Assembly (NCBI GenBank): GCA_009774765.1
Contig: VSOK01000023.1
Span: forward strand, 1 to 18,881
Direction of reading: 5' to 3'
Source: Bacteroidales bacterium
GTDB lineage: Bacteria > Bacteroidota > Bacteroidia > Bacteroidales > UBA932
DNA length: 18,881 nt
Shown here: positions 1 through 8,010 of the stretch, piece by piece
How positions within the stretch are numbered: the first letter of the stretch is position 1
Layout: every line of letters begins with the position of its first letter
Made by a program: the position numbers and the translations under genes
The notes under the pieces: model-generated
Told to the model about the DNA's origin: nothing
Databases searched by the model: none
The model's input: only the letters and a program-made list of their open reading frames with translations

Positions 1-21
1 TTTGTGTCGCCCTGGAACGCA

Positions 22-51
22 CAACGGTGTGGGGTTAACCCCACACCGTTG
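22..51. repeat. Perfect 30-bp palindrome upstream of lon
   Basis: Two 15-nt arms, CAACGGTGTGGGGTT and AACCCCACACCGTTG, are exact reverse complements with no spacer; the centre is GTTAAC. As RNA it could fold into a 13-bp stem with a TTAA loop. Neither strand has a T-run after it, so it is not a classical intrinsic terminator. It may still mark the end of the upstream transcription unit or be a protein-binding site. The structure is seen directly; the role is unknown. Confidence 0.8.
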
Positions 52-202
52 CACTTCTATCTTGAATCTTCATGATTTTTTCGCTTTCAGGCATAGGCAA
101 AACTCTATGGCACAAAGATTGACCATACAGCGGAGCGTGCTTTATACCTTAAGCATTTCTGCCATTTTGGCAGTATACATTTATGAATTTATAAGAAAGA
201 AT
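52..202 (+). other. Leader/promoter region of lon, no gene seen
   Basis: An open frame continues upstream of lon through this stretch, but its translation resembles no Lon N-terminus, so it is treated as non-coding. It holds a small inverted repeat (CTGCC/GGCAG, around 160-174). It also contains TGGCAC-N5-TTGAC at 108-123, which resembles a sigma-54 site but lacks the near-invariant GC of the -12 element. I find no clear TAnnTTTG element. Confidence 0.4.
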
Positions 203-2605
203 ATGAAGGATATCAAAGACATTTTATCACCTATGGGCGCAGAAGTCAGCATAATACCTGTAATGCAGGATCCTGAGATGACAAAGATAGATGCGGCAGA
301 ACTGCCTGACAGCCTGCCGATTCTCGCGTTGAGAAACGCTGTCCTGTTCCCTGGGATGGTATATCCGGTGACGATAGGAAGAGAGAAATCAATCAGGCTG
401 ATACAGGATGCCGAGCAGCATAAGAGATATATAGGAGCCGTTCCTCAGATAGATGTCACTGTAGAGGATCCGAAGAAGGAAGACCTGTTCGGATTCGGTA
501 CGGTGGCGAAGATCGTGAAGACCCTTGAGATGCCTGACGGTACGATTACAGCCATCCTGCAGGGATACAGACGTTTCTCAATAGACAGCATCACGGAGTA
601 TGACCCTTATATTCTCGGAAGGGTCAGCTATCTGAATGACGTATCGCCTGAGACCAATGACAACAAGACCAGGATGATCATAGAATCATTGAAGGACAAG
701 GCTATAACCATTCTCAGATATGCCTCCTTTTCATCAAAGGATGCTTCGGAGGCTATGAAATCCATTGAGAACCTTGAGTTCCTCGTCAATTTCATAGCGA
801 CGGCCGTGGAAGTGGAGAATTTCTTCGACAAGGTGCAGCTTCTGCAGTACGGTGATGTCAAGACCAGGGCAATGAAACTGCTTGCCGTCCTCGAGACCCA
901 GGTGGAACTGCTGAAAATCAAGCAGGACATCAACCAGAAGGTCAAGACGGAAATAGACCAGCAGCAAAGGGAATATTTCCTCAACAACCAGCTCCGCACA
1001 ATACAGGAGGAGCTCGGTATGGATGACACCGAAGAATTCGACAAGTTCCGTTCGCGCGCCGAGGAGAAGATGTGGCCTGCGGCGGTCCAGGAAATCTTTG
1101 AAAAGGAGATGGCCAAACTCGAGCGTTACAACCCGAGTTCACCGGAATACAGCATACAGTTCAACTATATCCAGTTTATGCTTGACCTTCCGTGGGGCGA
1201 GGTGTCACAGGACAACCTTGACCTCAAGAACGCGAGGAAAGTCCTTGACGAAGACCACTACGGACTGGATACGATAAAGGACAGGATCATAGAATATCTT
1301 GCCGTACTCAAGCTGAAAGGTGACATGAAATCACCTATCCTGTGCCTGTACGGCCCTCCGGGAGTCGGAAAGACAAGCCTCGGAAAATCAATCGCACGCG
1401 CATTGGGAAGAAAATATGTCAGGATAGCACTCGGAGGAGTACACGACGAGTCTGAAATAAGAGGACACAGGAAGACCTATATAGGAGCACTCCCCGGAAG
1501 GATTCTCAACGGAATCAACAGGGCAGGTACGGCAAATCCGGTCATCGTGCTGGACGAGGTGGACAAGCTAAGCAGTGATTTCAAAGGCGATCCTTCATCG
1601 GCTCTCCTTGAAGCACTCGACCCGGAGCAGAACACCGCTTTCCACGACAACTATCTCGACATAGACTACGACCTGTCGAACGTCCTGTTCATCACTACCG
1701 CCAACGACATTTCAACCATCCAGCCAGCACTTAAGGACAGGATGGAAATGATACCGGTATCAGGTTATCTTGCCGAAGAGAAGATGGAAATCGCCAAGAA
1801 TTACCTGATTCCAAAGCAGCTGGAGGAACACGGAATCAAGAAGGGACAGCTCAAGATATCTCCGGATGCCCTGGAAGGCATAATAGACCAGTACACACAC
1901 GAGTCCGGAGTCCGTGGACTTGAAAAACAGATTGCCAAACTGGCCAGGGTGACAGCCAAGAAGATAGCTCTCGAGGAGAAGCGTCCGACCACTATAAAGC
2001 CGTCGCATCTGAGGGAATATCTCGGACTGCCGACAAATTCCCACGACAAACAGAAGGGAAATGAGGCTCCAGGCGTCGTAACAGGTCTGGCGTGGACTGC
2101 TGCAGGAGGTGAAATACTGTTCATTGAGAGTTCCGTAAGCTCCGGCAAAGGGATATTGAGTATGACAGGTAATCTCGGAGACGTGATGAAAGAGTCGGCA
2201 CAGATTGCCTACCAATATATAAAGGCGCATCCTGAGCTCATAGAGATGAGTCCGGAGGAGTTTGCTGCAAAGGATATACATGTGCACGTACCGGAGGGGG
2301 CAGTCCCTAAAGACGGTCCTTCGGCAGGTATAACTATGGTAAGTTCTATGGTGTCCGCATTCCGCGGCAAAAAGATACGCGGCGGAGTGGCGATGACAGG
2401 AGAGATGACTCTCAGGGGAAGGGTACTTCCTGTAGGAGGCATCAAGGAAAAGATACTTGCAGCCAAAAGGGCGGGCATAAATACCATTGTGATTTCCGAA
2501 GAAAACAGAAAAGATGTGGAGGACATAAAGGAAATTTACATAAAAGGTCTTACCTTTGTCTATGTCAACACTATTGATGAAGTCATCAGTTATATCTTTG
2601 AATAA
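203..2605 (+). CDS. lon: ATP-dependent Lon protease
   Basis: Cytoplasmic AAA+ serine protease that degrades damaged and short-lived regulatory proteins, 800 aa. The order is an N-terminal substrate-binding LON domain (about residues 37-240), coiled-coil linker (about 240-330), AAA+ module and C-terminal protease. Walker A is GPPGVGKT at 384-391 and Walker B is VIVLDEVDK at 447-455. The protease has KDGPSAG with catalytic Ser707 and GGIKEK with Lys750. The 43-residue gap between them equals the Ser679-Lys722 gap of E. coli Lon. The ATG at 203 was chosen because the upstream in-frame extension is not Lon-like, while MKDIKDILSP leads into a normal N-terminus. It is first in a probable operon with ung, 43 bp downstream. 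No damage is seen. Confidence 0.97.
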   Translation: MKDIKDILSPMGAEVSIIPVMQDPEMTKIDAAELPDSLPILALRNAVLFPGMVYPVTIGREKSIRLIQDAEQHKRYIGAVPQIDVTVEDPKKEDLFGFGTVAKIVKTLEMPDGTITAILQGYRRFSIDSITEYDPYILGRVSYLNDVSPETNDNKTRMIIESLKDKAITILRYASFSSKDASEAMKSIENLEFLVNFIATAVEVENFFDKVQLLQYGDVKTRAMKLLAVLETQVELLKIKQDINQKVKTEIDQQQREYFLNNQLRTIQEELGMDDTEEFDKFRSRAEEKMWPAAVQEIFEKEMAKLERYNPSSPEYSIQFNYIQFMLDLPWGEVSQDNLDLKNARKVLDEDHYGLDTIKDRIIEYLAVLKLKGDMKSPILCLYGPPGVGKTSLGKSIARALGRKYVRIALGGVHDESEIRGHRKTYIGALPGRILNGINRAGTANPVIVLDEVDKLSSDFKGDPSSALLEALDPEQNTAFHDNYLDIDYDLSNVLFITTANDISTIQPALKDRMEMIPVSGYLAEEKMEIAKNYLIPKQLEEHGIKKGQLKISPDALEGIIDQYTHESGVRGLEKQIAKLARVTAKKIALEEKRPTTIKPSHLREYLGLPTNSHDKQKGNEAPGVVTGLAWTAAGGEILFIESSVSSGKGILSMTGNLGDVMKESAQIAYQYIKAHPELIEMSPEEFAAKDIHVHVPEGAVPKDGPSAGITMVSSMVSAFRGKKIRGGVAMTGEMTLRGRVLPVGGIKEKILAAKRAGINTIVISEENRKDVEDIKEIYIKGLTFVYVNTIDEVISYIFE

Positions 2606-2648
2606 GATGTCTCTGCTCCGGCTGTCATCAGAATGATATAGGACAGAA

Positions 2649-3317
2649 ATGGAAGTTGCAATAGAACAAAGCTGGAAGAACGCATTGGCCGGTGAATTTG
2701 AAAAGCCTTATTTCGCCGGGCTGGTGCGTTATCTTCATAATGAAAAGGCAAGCGGACAGAAGATATTCCCTCCAGGAAAACAGATTTTCAAGGCATTTGA
2801 ACTGACTCCTGTAGACGAGGTCAAGGTAGTGATCCTTGGGCAGGACCCGTACCACGGGTACGGGCAGGCCGAAGGCCTCTCATTTTCCGTCCCGGAAAAT
2901 GTTCCTGCCCCTCCGTCGCTCAAGAACATCTTCCAGGAAATAGAATCCGACCTCGGTCTCAAGATGAGCGGCTATCCGCATCTCGAAAAATGGGCGAGAC
3001 AGGGAGTTCTCCTTCTCAATGCGGTCCTTACCGTAAGAGCCGGCTCCCCCGCTTCACACAGCCGTATCGGATGGACAGAATTCACCGATGCCGTAATAAA
3101 GTACATATCAGACAACTGTACCGGAGTGGTGTTCCTGCTTTGGGGTAATTTCGCAAGAAGCAAAAAGGAGCTGATAGACACTTCAAGGCATCATATCCTT
3201 GAAGCAGCCCACCCTTCACCTCTTGCAAGAGGAGCATTCTTCGGATGCAGGCATTTTTCAAAAACAAACACAATCCTTGAAAGCCAAGGGAAATCCCCTA
3301 TAGACTGGCAGCTATAA
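2649..3317 (+). CDS. ung: Uracil-DNA glycosylase, family 1
   Basis: Removes uracil from DNA, whether from cytosine deamination or dUTP misincorporation, as the first step of base excision repair. It is 222 aa, close to the 229 of E. coli Ung. The water-activating motif GQDPYH is at residues 64-69 (Asp66 catalytic), followed by the F-containing LSFSVP uracil pocket strand. LLLNAVLTVR is at 121-130 and the DNA-intercalation motif HPSPLA at 188-193 (His188 catalytic). All family 1 motifs are intact. It lies 43 bp after lon and 13 bp before coaD on the same strand, so co-transcription is likely. The ATG at 2649 gives the expected short N-terminus. Two strong hairpins lie inside the gene, at 2846-2864 and 2881-2901. 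Confidence 0.97.
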   Translation: MEVAIEQSWKNALAGEFEKPYFAGLVRYLHNEKASGQKIFPPGKQIFKAFELTPVDEVKVVILGQDPYHGYGQAEGLSFSVPENVPAPPSLKNIFQEIESDLGLKMSGYPHLEKWARQGVLLLNAVLTVRAGSPASHSRIGWTEFTDAVIKYISDNCTGVVFLLWGNFARSKKELIDTSRHHILEAAHPSPLARGAFFGCRHFSKTNTILESQGKSPIDWQL

Positions 3318-3330
3318 TTCATATAATACT

Positions 3331-3798
3331 ATGAACAATACCAAACGCACCGCACTATTTCCAGGATCATTCGACCCGTTCACTGCAGGGCATCTCAACA
3401 TATTGAAACGCGCTCTTACGATGTTCGACGAAGTCATCGTGGCCATCGGCATCAACATAGACAAGCGCGGCTTCTTCAGCACGGAGAAAAAACTGGATAT
3501 AATACGCCAGGCGGCAACCGGACTTGAAGGAGTCAAGATAATCTCATACGACAACCTTACCGTGGAAACCTGCAGGGAACTCGGCATAAGACATATTGTC
3601 AGAGGCGTCAGGAATATGATAGATTTCGAAACGGAAAGGTCCATCGCCGACGCCAACAGAGTGCTTGCCCCTGACATCGAGACAATCATAATCCCTACCG
3701 CACAGGAATTCGCGCACATTTCCTCAACGGCTGTCCGGGACATAATCAAGCACGGGGGCGACACCTCCATGTTCATTCCGGAAGGAGTGGAAATCTGA
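3331..3798 (+). CDS. coaD: Phosphopantetheine adenylyltransferase
   Basis: Transfers AMP from ATP to 4'-phosphopantetheine to make dephospho-CoA, the fourth step of CoA synthesis. It is 155 aa, usual for the family (about 160). The nucleotidyltransferase fold shows PGSFDPFTAGH at residues 11-21, including the TxGH ATP-binding motif (18-21). RGVRNMIDFE is at 91-100 and the C-terminal ISSTAVR signature at 130-136. It lies 13 bp after ung. Its TGA stop overlaps the ATG of the next gene by one base (TGATG at 3796-3800), which suggests translational coupling to the thioredoxin-like gene. Confidence 0.97.
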   Translation: MNNTKRTALFPGSFDPFTAGHLNILKRALTMFDEVIVAIGINIDKRGFFSTEKKLDIIRQAATGLEGVKIISYDNLTVETCRELGIRHIVRGVRNMIDFETERSIADANRVLAPDIETIIIPTAQEFAHISSTAVRDIIKHGGDTSMFIPEGVEI

Positions 3799-5387
3799 TG
3801 TACCGCATTTCTTCCATAATAATCCTTGCATTATTGTCTGCCGCCATCCATACGGCAGCGGCAGAATATGATATGGCCCGCCATTCCTCAGGAGGGACAC
3901 AGGTCATCCAGGACAGCACCATAAACAATACTCCGCAGCCTTCCGGCAGCATACAGACAGAGCTTCTTGAAGAAAAACTCACGGAATATCTTTCCGCGCT
4001 CGACAGGGAACCTGCAGATGTAAAATGCAGGGAAGCCGATTTCATAATCGGTGTCTGCACGGATTCGTCCGTCAGACGCTCCGTGGCACTGAAAGCATAC
4101 CGGCATTTCTTCAATTCAAAGATTATGGGAGACGAAGCCGTAGCCATACATATCTATGACAGGTGGTTCTCCACAGGAACAGTCAGAATGGACAGCGAAG
4201 CGGATCTTTGGGCAGCGAGACTTTTCGCGGAAAGCAACCGGAATTCACTTGTCGGATGCAAGGCTCCTGAACTTTCACTTAAGGACAGGGAAGGAAGACA
4301 GACAGACATTTTCGGCCCCGATGATCCACAAAAGGGTTACAGAATCCTGTATTTCTATGATACGGACTGTGCAAAATGCAGAATAGAAAGCATACTGCTG
4401 AGGAACATTCTTGAAAACTCCGGATATTCAGCGGCCCTTTATGCCGTCTACACGGGACAATCACGGGAAAAATGGGAAGATTACATCAAAGAGCAGCTTG
4501 ACATCAGTTCTCCGGAAATTACAGTATTGCATCTATGGGACCCTGACAGGACGTCAGACTTCACTATGAAATACGGAGTCCTCCAGACGCCAAGACTGTT
4601 CCTCGTGTCTCCGGACGGCACAATCTCCGGACGGGGACTTGACGTCTATGCCCTGGAGCAGCTGCTGAGCTTATCCGACCCGCATCCTTCCCTGGAATAC
4701 GGATCAGACGAAGCTATGGAAATGTTCGGAAAGGCATTCGCCCCCATAGAAAAAGATATGGGATGCGACGGCATATCCGGAATTGCCGGACACATATCGG
4801 AACAGACTCTCCAGGCACGCGACACGACACTCTACAGACAGCTTGTCGGAGACCTGCTATACTATGTCTCGAGCCGCAGGGAAGAACAGTTCAAATGCGG
4901 ACTGACACAGTTCATAGACAAGTATATACTTGACAGGGGCGACATCTGGAACACCGCTGACGACAGTCTGAAAGTCACAGGCCTTGCATTTATGCTCAAA
5001 AATCTCGATGCCCTCACCCCTGCCGGAAGCAGGCTTCCGGAACTTGATGTATACGGCACATTGAAATCATACCGTAGCAACAGGCCTCCCAAATTACAGA
5101 CAGGCATATTCCGCACAGACAGACTTCACAGCCGCGGACGTCTTATAATGATATTCCACACTGAAGGATGTCCTGTATGCGAGACGGAACTTGCCGCAGC
5201 AGAAGAGCTGCTCAGGACAGAAAAAAAGCTGAAGGTTCTTGAAGTCAATATGGACGAGCTGTTCATTTCATACCCATCCGAGGCGGAAACGGTTATGGCC
5301 GGCTTCGACCTGTCGTCCCTGCCCCTGATAATTGAACTCGACTCAAAAGGGCGCGTCAGCAGAAAATATATCAGCCTGCTCAGATAG
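3798..5387 (+). CDS. Secreted protein with two thioredoxin folds, DUF5106-like
   Basis: A 529-aa protein with a signal peptide (hydrophobic 6-22, AAA cleavage context near 20-22), so probably periplasmic. Residues about 55-145 are helical and resemble the DUF5106 region that precedes thioredoxin domains in Bacteroidota. A first thioredoxin fold (about 150-290) carries CAKC at 191-194 and a TP cis-proline at 264-265. A helical middle (300-430) leads to a second thioredoxin fold (about 430-529) with CPVC at 458-461 and LPL at 508-510. Both CxxC motifs are intact, so each could be redox-active. The substrate is unknown; cytochrome maturation or general disulfide reduction are possible. The gene is coupled to coaD by a 1-base overlap. 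Its end overlaps convergent lnt by 8 bp, with no terminator visible between them. Confidence 0.8.
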   Translation: MYRISSIIILALLSAAIHTAAAEYDMARHSSGGTQVIQDSTINNTPQPSGSIQTELLEEKLTEYLSALDREPADVKCREADFIIGVCTDSSVRRSVALKAYRHFFNSKIMGDEAVAIHIYDRWFSTGTVRMDSEADLWAARLFAESNRNSLVGCKAPELSLKDREGRQTDIFGPDDPQKGYRILYFYDTDCAKCRIESILLRNILENSGYSAALYAVYTGQSREKWEDYIKEQLDISSPEITVLHLWDPDRTSDFTMKYGVLQTPRLFLVSPDGTISGRGLDVYALEQLLSLSDPHPSLEYGSDEAMEMFGKAFAPIEKDMGCDGISGIAGHISEQTLQARDTTLYRQLVGDLLYYVSSRREEQFKCGLTQFIDKYILDRGDIWNTADDSLKVTGLAFMLKNLDALTPAGSRLPELDVYGTLKSYRSNRPPKLQTGIFRTDRLHSRGRLIMIFHTEGCPVCETELAAAEELLRTEKKLKVLEVNMDELFISYPSEAETVMAGFDLSSLPLIIELDSKGRVSRKYISLLR

Positions 5388-6999
5388 CTGTCCTCTTCGT
5401 TATGATAATCTGCACAAGCAGATTCACAAGCAGAATCACGAAAACAAAAGTGCATACGCGGCCCGCAATGTCACCGTGCTGTACGAAAAATGTAATCCGG
5501 TCATTCCTGTTGACAGTCCCTGAAAGGACAGCAGGCTCCCACCAGGCGGTCTGCTTCACTATATCTCCCCTCTGGTCAATCAATGCCGATATTCCGGTAT
5601 TGGCACAGCGTGCAATGCTGCGGCGAGTCTCTATGGCACGTAGGGAAGCATAGCTGAGATGCTGCCTGTACCCGGGAGTATTCCCCCACCAGGCGTCATT
5701 GGTTATTATCGCCATCACTTCCGCACCTTCCCTCACATATCCTGTATAATACTCACCATAGACGGATTCATAGCAGACTGCACTTCCGACAGGTATGGTT
5801 TCACCGGACGGACGGACGCAATGAAGGACAGATATTGAGTCCTGCCCGACACAACGGCCCATAACTCCTCCGAGCCAGTCATCGATTCTGCAGAAAAGCG
5901 CAGGGTAAGGGGTCTTCTCCACAGCGACCACAAGCCTGCTCTTGTGGAAAATCTCCGTTCGCCCCGTTCCGTCCACCATCAGAGCGGAATTGTGTGATTC
6001 CACCCATTGGCCGGTCCTTATTTTCCTTGCCGTATATGACGGTCTCACGGCTGAATCGGAAAAGCTGTAGGAAGAAGCCCCGAACAGAAGGCCTGTCCCG
6101 GGATATTCTTTGAGGAAATCCACGAATCTCCTGTATGTAACGCTTGTATTGTATTCTCCTACAACAATATCCCCGGTAAATGTCTCCGGGGCGAGAAGCA
6201 GTACAGGCACCTTTTCCGACTCTTTCAGCGTCTTGGTCATCTGTCCGATAAGAATATCGGTCTGCTGCTGCTGTGTCAATGCCTGGAATTTGTTGTACGG
6301 ATCTATATTAGGCTGGAACACTGCCACATCCAAAGGATTTTCCTTCTCGCTGTAACTGCTGTATATTATTCCTGACACGATGAACGGAGCAGCAAACAAA
6401 ATCACAGTTCCAGACAATGACGCAATTTTTGCCTTTATGTTGTAACCGTACCATCGTCCGTCCGAAAAAGCGGTCATAAGCCCAAAGACCGCAAGATTGC
6501 AGCACCATATCCAAAGGGAACCTCCCAATGTTCCGGTATATTCATACCATTGCACAGAACCCGTACTGCGTGCGAAGGCATTCCCGAGCACGAGCCAGGG
6601 CCAGGAAATTTCAGCATCAAAATAAAACCTTTCCCAGGATATCCAGGTGACCATCAAGAAAATATACGGAAGGACACCGTAAAACCTCTTTTTGCAAAGG
6701 CGGAAAAGCCCGAACACGACAGACATCTGGAAAGCGTTTGCAAAGATGGCGAAAAGTCCTCCTCCCACAGTCGCGTTGCACACCCAGAACGTTGTAAAGG
6801 CATTCCAGAGCACAAAGGCGGAATAATGATAAACCCATACACGACGCACCCCCGACAAGGTAGCAATCCTGTCCATACACAAAAGCGGCACAAGGCCGAA
6901 AAGGGCAAAAAAGCCGCAATGGGGAACAAGGAACGGCAGTGACATCAGCACAGCAGACAGTACCGAAAGTCCCCACAGCAATAATTTCTGGTTTTTCAT
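5380..6999 (-). CDS. lnt: Apolipoprotein N-acyltransferase
   Basis: Inner-membrane enzyme that adds the third acyl chain to the N-terminal cysteine of apolipoproteins, the last step before outer-membrane sorting. It is 539 aa. The N-terminal part (about 5-215) is a series of hydrophobic segments, followed by a periplasmic nitrilase-like domain (about 222-500) and a last membrane segment (about 514-535). The nitrilase triad is visible: Glu272 in LLLAPETF, Lys353 in FHKSRLVVAVEKTPY and Cys409 in VGSAVCYES. I chose the ATG at 6999. A longer frame would begin at a TTG (7026) that is part of a TATCTTTG promoter element. The gene faces the lon operon tail to tail and is transcribed away from the LysE operon. 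Confidence 0.95.
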   Translation of the reverse strand: MKNQKLLLWGLSVLSAVLMSLPFLVPHCGFFALFGLVPLLCMDRIATLSGVRRVWVYHYSAFVLWNAFTTFWVCNATVGGGLFAIFANAFQMSVVFGLFRLCKKRFYGVLPYIFLMVTWISWERFYFDAEISWPWLVLGNAFARSTGSVQWYEYTGTLGGSLWIWCCNLAVFGLMTAFSDGRWYGYNIKAKIASLSGTVILFAAPFIVSGIIYSSYSEKENPLDVAVFQPNIDPYNKFQALTQQQQTDILIGQMTKTLKESEKVPVLLLAPETFTGDIVVGEYNTSVTYRRFVDFLKEYPGTGLLFGASSYSFSDSAVRPSYTARKIRTGQWVESHNSALMVDGTGRTEIFHKSRLVVAVEKTPYPALFCRIDDWLGGVMGRCVGQDSISVLHCVRPSGETIPVGSAVCYESVYGEYYTGYVREGAEVMAIITNDAWWGNTPGYRQHLSYASLRAIETRRSIARCANTGISALIDQRGDIVKQTAWWEPAVLSGTVNRNDRITFFVQHGDIAGRVCTFVFVILLVNLLVQIIITKRTAI

Positions 7000-7023
7000 T
7001 TTCCGAATATCATTTTGAGGGAA

Positions 7024-7031
7024 CAAAGATA
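7024..7031 (-). promoter_or_regulatory. TAnnTTTG -7 element for lnt
   Basis: TATCTTTG on the - strand matches the Bacteroidota primary-sigma -7 consensus TAnnTTTG, 24 bp before the lnt ATG. I see no good TTTG -33 partner at 18-21 bp, so the call rests on the -7 element and its position. Confidence 0.5.
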
Positions 7032-7096
7032 GAAATTATTTGGAGCTTGTCTGCTATTATCAGGACGGACCGTAAATACAGCAAAAAATTGTTTTC

Positions 7097-7133
7097 GGTT
7101 CCCAATGTACTCTTTAAGGTGACATCGGGAACC
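7097..7133 (-). repeat. Hairpin element 1 (37 bp, 12-bp arms, 13-nt loop)
   Basis: On the + strand the arms are GGTTCCCAATGT (7097-7108) and ACATCGGGAACC (7122-7133), with a 13-nt spacer. There is one mismatch as DNA (A opposite C). Read on the - strand that position becomes G-U, so the RNA stem is fully paired. It shares its stem with element 2 but not its loop. Confidence 0.75.
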
Positions 7134-7180
7134 TCCTTCACTCATAGTCAACTAATAATCAACACAATACAAATCACAAA

Positions 7181-7217
7181 AGTTCCCAATATCCCCGAAA
7201 GCAATACATTGGGAACC
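7181..7217 (-). repeat. Hairpin element 2 (37 bp, 12-bp arms, 13-nt loop)
   Basis: On the + strand the arms are AGTTCCCAATAT (7181-7192) and ACATTGGGAACC (7206-7217), again with a 13-nt spacer. The two A-C mismatches become G-U pairs on the - strand. Total length and loop length match element 1 exactly, and the two elements start 84 bp apart. The loop sequence differs. Confidence 0.75.
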
Positions 7218-7292
7218 TTTGCCCGATGATTATTAAAAGTTTCTTACCATTGAAGCCGTTTACTTCTGCATTCGGTTTGCAAATTATTTTAC

Positions 7293-7300
7293 TATTTTTG
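7293..7300 (+). promoter_or_regulatory. TAnnTTTG -7 element for the LysE-DUF362-PASTA-rluD operon
   Basis: TATTTTTG fits the Bacteroidota -7 consensus, 34 bp before the ATG at 7335. The -33 partner is weak: TTCG at 7271-7274 with an 18-bp spacer. No other promoter candidate lies between here and the terminator at 11081. Confidence 0.5.
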
Positions 7301-7334
7301 TAGGATTTATATTTAACCGGACATAGACAAGAAT

Positions 7335-7976
7335 ATGCTTACCGACATCCTCAAAGGCTTTCTGATAGGAATCTGCGCGTCTGCCCCGATAGGGCCGATT
7401 GCAATTCTTGTAGTACAGAAGACCCTAAGCAAAGGACACAAGGCCGGATTCGTCACAGGAATGGGAGCCTGCCTTGTCGACACGGTGTTCGCGGTAATCG
7501 CATTGTTCGCACTTGCCTTCGCACAGAATTTTATGGAAGTCCACAAAGAGCTGATACTGATAGCCGGAGGCACTGTAGCAGCCATTCTCGGATGGACAAT
7601 GACGACAGCCGACCCTTTCAGGAAACTTAAGGCAGACAGCAGTTCATCCATTTCAGTAAAGGATTTCATGCAGGCGATAGCAATGGGATTCTCCAATCCT
7701 GGAGCCATCCTGGTAATATTCACCCTTTTCGCATTTTTCGGGATAGGCAACTCCGGCAACTGGAGCGTAGCCCCTATAATCCTGTCTGTCAGCGCAGGAG
7801 CGACAGTGTACTGGTTCGGAGTTACAGCTCTGCTCAACCATTTCCGCAAAAATTTCAAAATGCGCACGATTCTGTGGATAAACCGGATCACAGGAGCTAT
7901 AGTCATAATAATAGGCATAGCCCTTTTGGGGGAAGGTCTTTTCAGGGTAATATTTGAAGGTATGCCGTTAAGATGA
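7335..7976 (+). CDS. LysE/RhtB-family amino-acid exporter
   Basis: A 213-aa integral membrane protein with about six hydrophobic segments (near residues 3-22, 38-64, 72-92, 112-137, 146-168 and 182-202). Near the N-terminus it has the family signature: a proline-glycine turn (APIGPIAILVVQKTLSKG, 17-34), then G-rich GFVTGMGACLVD (38-49). The second half has the equivalent FSNPGA turn (119-124). LysE/RhtB proteins export amino acids such as lysine, arginine, homoserine or threonine in exchange for protons. The substrate cannot be read from the sequence. It is first in a probable operon; the next gene starts 34 bp later. Confidence 0.88.
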   Translation: MLTDILKGFLIGICASAPIGPIAILVVQKTLSKGHKAGFVTGMGACLVDTVFAVIALFALAFAQNFMEVHKELILIAGGTVAAILGWTMTTADPFRKLKADSSSSISVKDFMQAIAMGFSNPGAILVIFTLFAFFGIGNSGNWSVAPIILSVSAGATVYWFGVTALLNHFRKNFKMRTILWINRITGAIVIIIGIALLGEGLFRVIFEGMPLR

Positions 7977-8010
7977 CCACTCACGGACAAAAACGTTAAA
8001 GCAAGATATC

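Larger units (their letters stand above)
7032..7292. other. Divergent intergenic region between lnt and the LysE-type gene
   Basis: No convincing gene. Apart from the promoter elements at either edge, it contains two 37-bp inverted-repeat elements, described separately, and AT-rich spacers. It separates the - strand lnt from the + strand LysE-DUF362-PASTA-rluD operon, so anything acting here could affect both. Confidence 0.7.

Noticed and set aside
108..123. Sigma-54-like site TGGCAC-N5-TTGAC before lon
   Set aside because: The -24 half is good, but the -12 half has GA where GC is nearly invariant, and no activator site is seen.
2..202. Upstream in-frame extension of lon by 67 residues
   Set aside because: It reads through the perfect palindrome, is not Lon-like, and the ATG at 203 gives a normal Lon.
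5407..5424. Hairpin AATCTGC-ACAA-GCAGATT as terminator of the thioredoxin-like gene
   Set aside because: It lies inside the lnt coding end and has no T-run on either strand.
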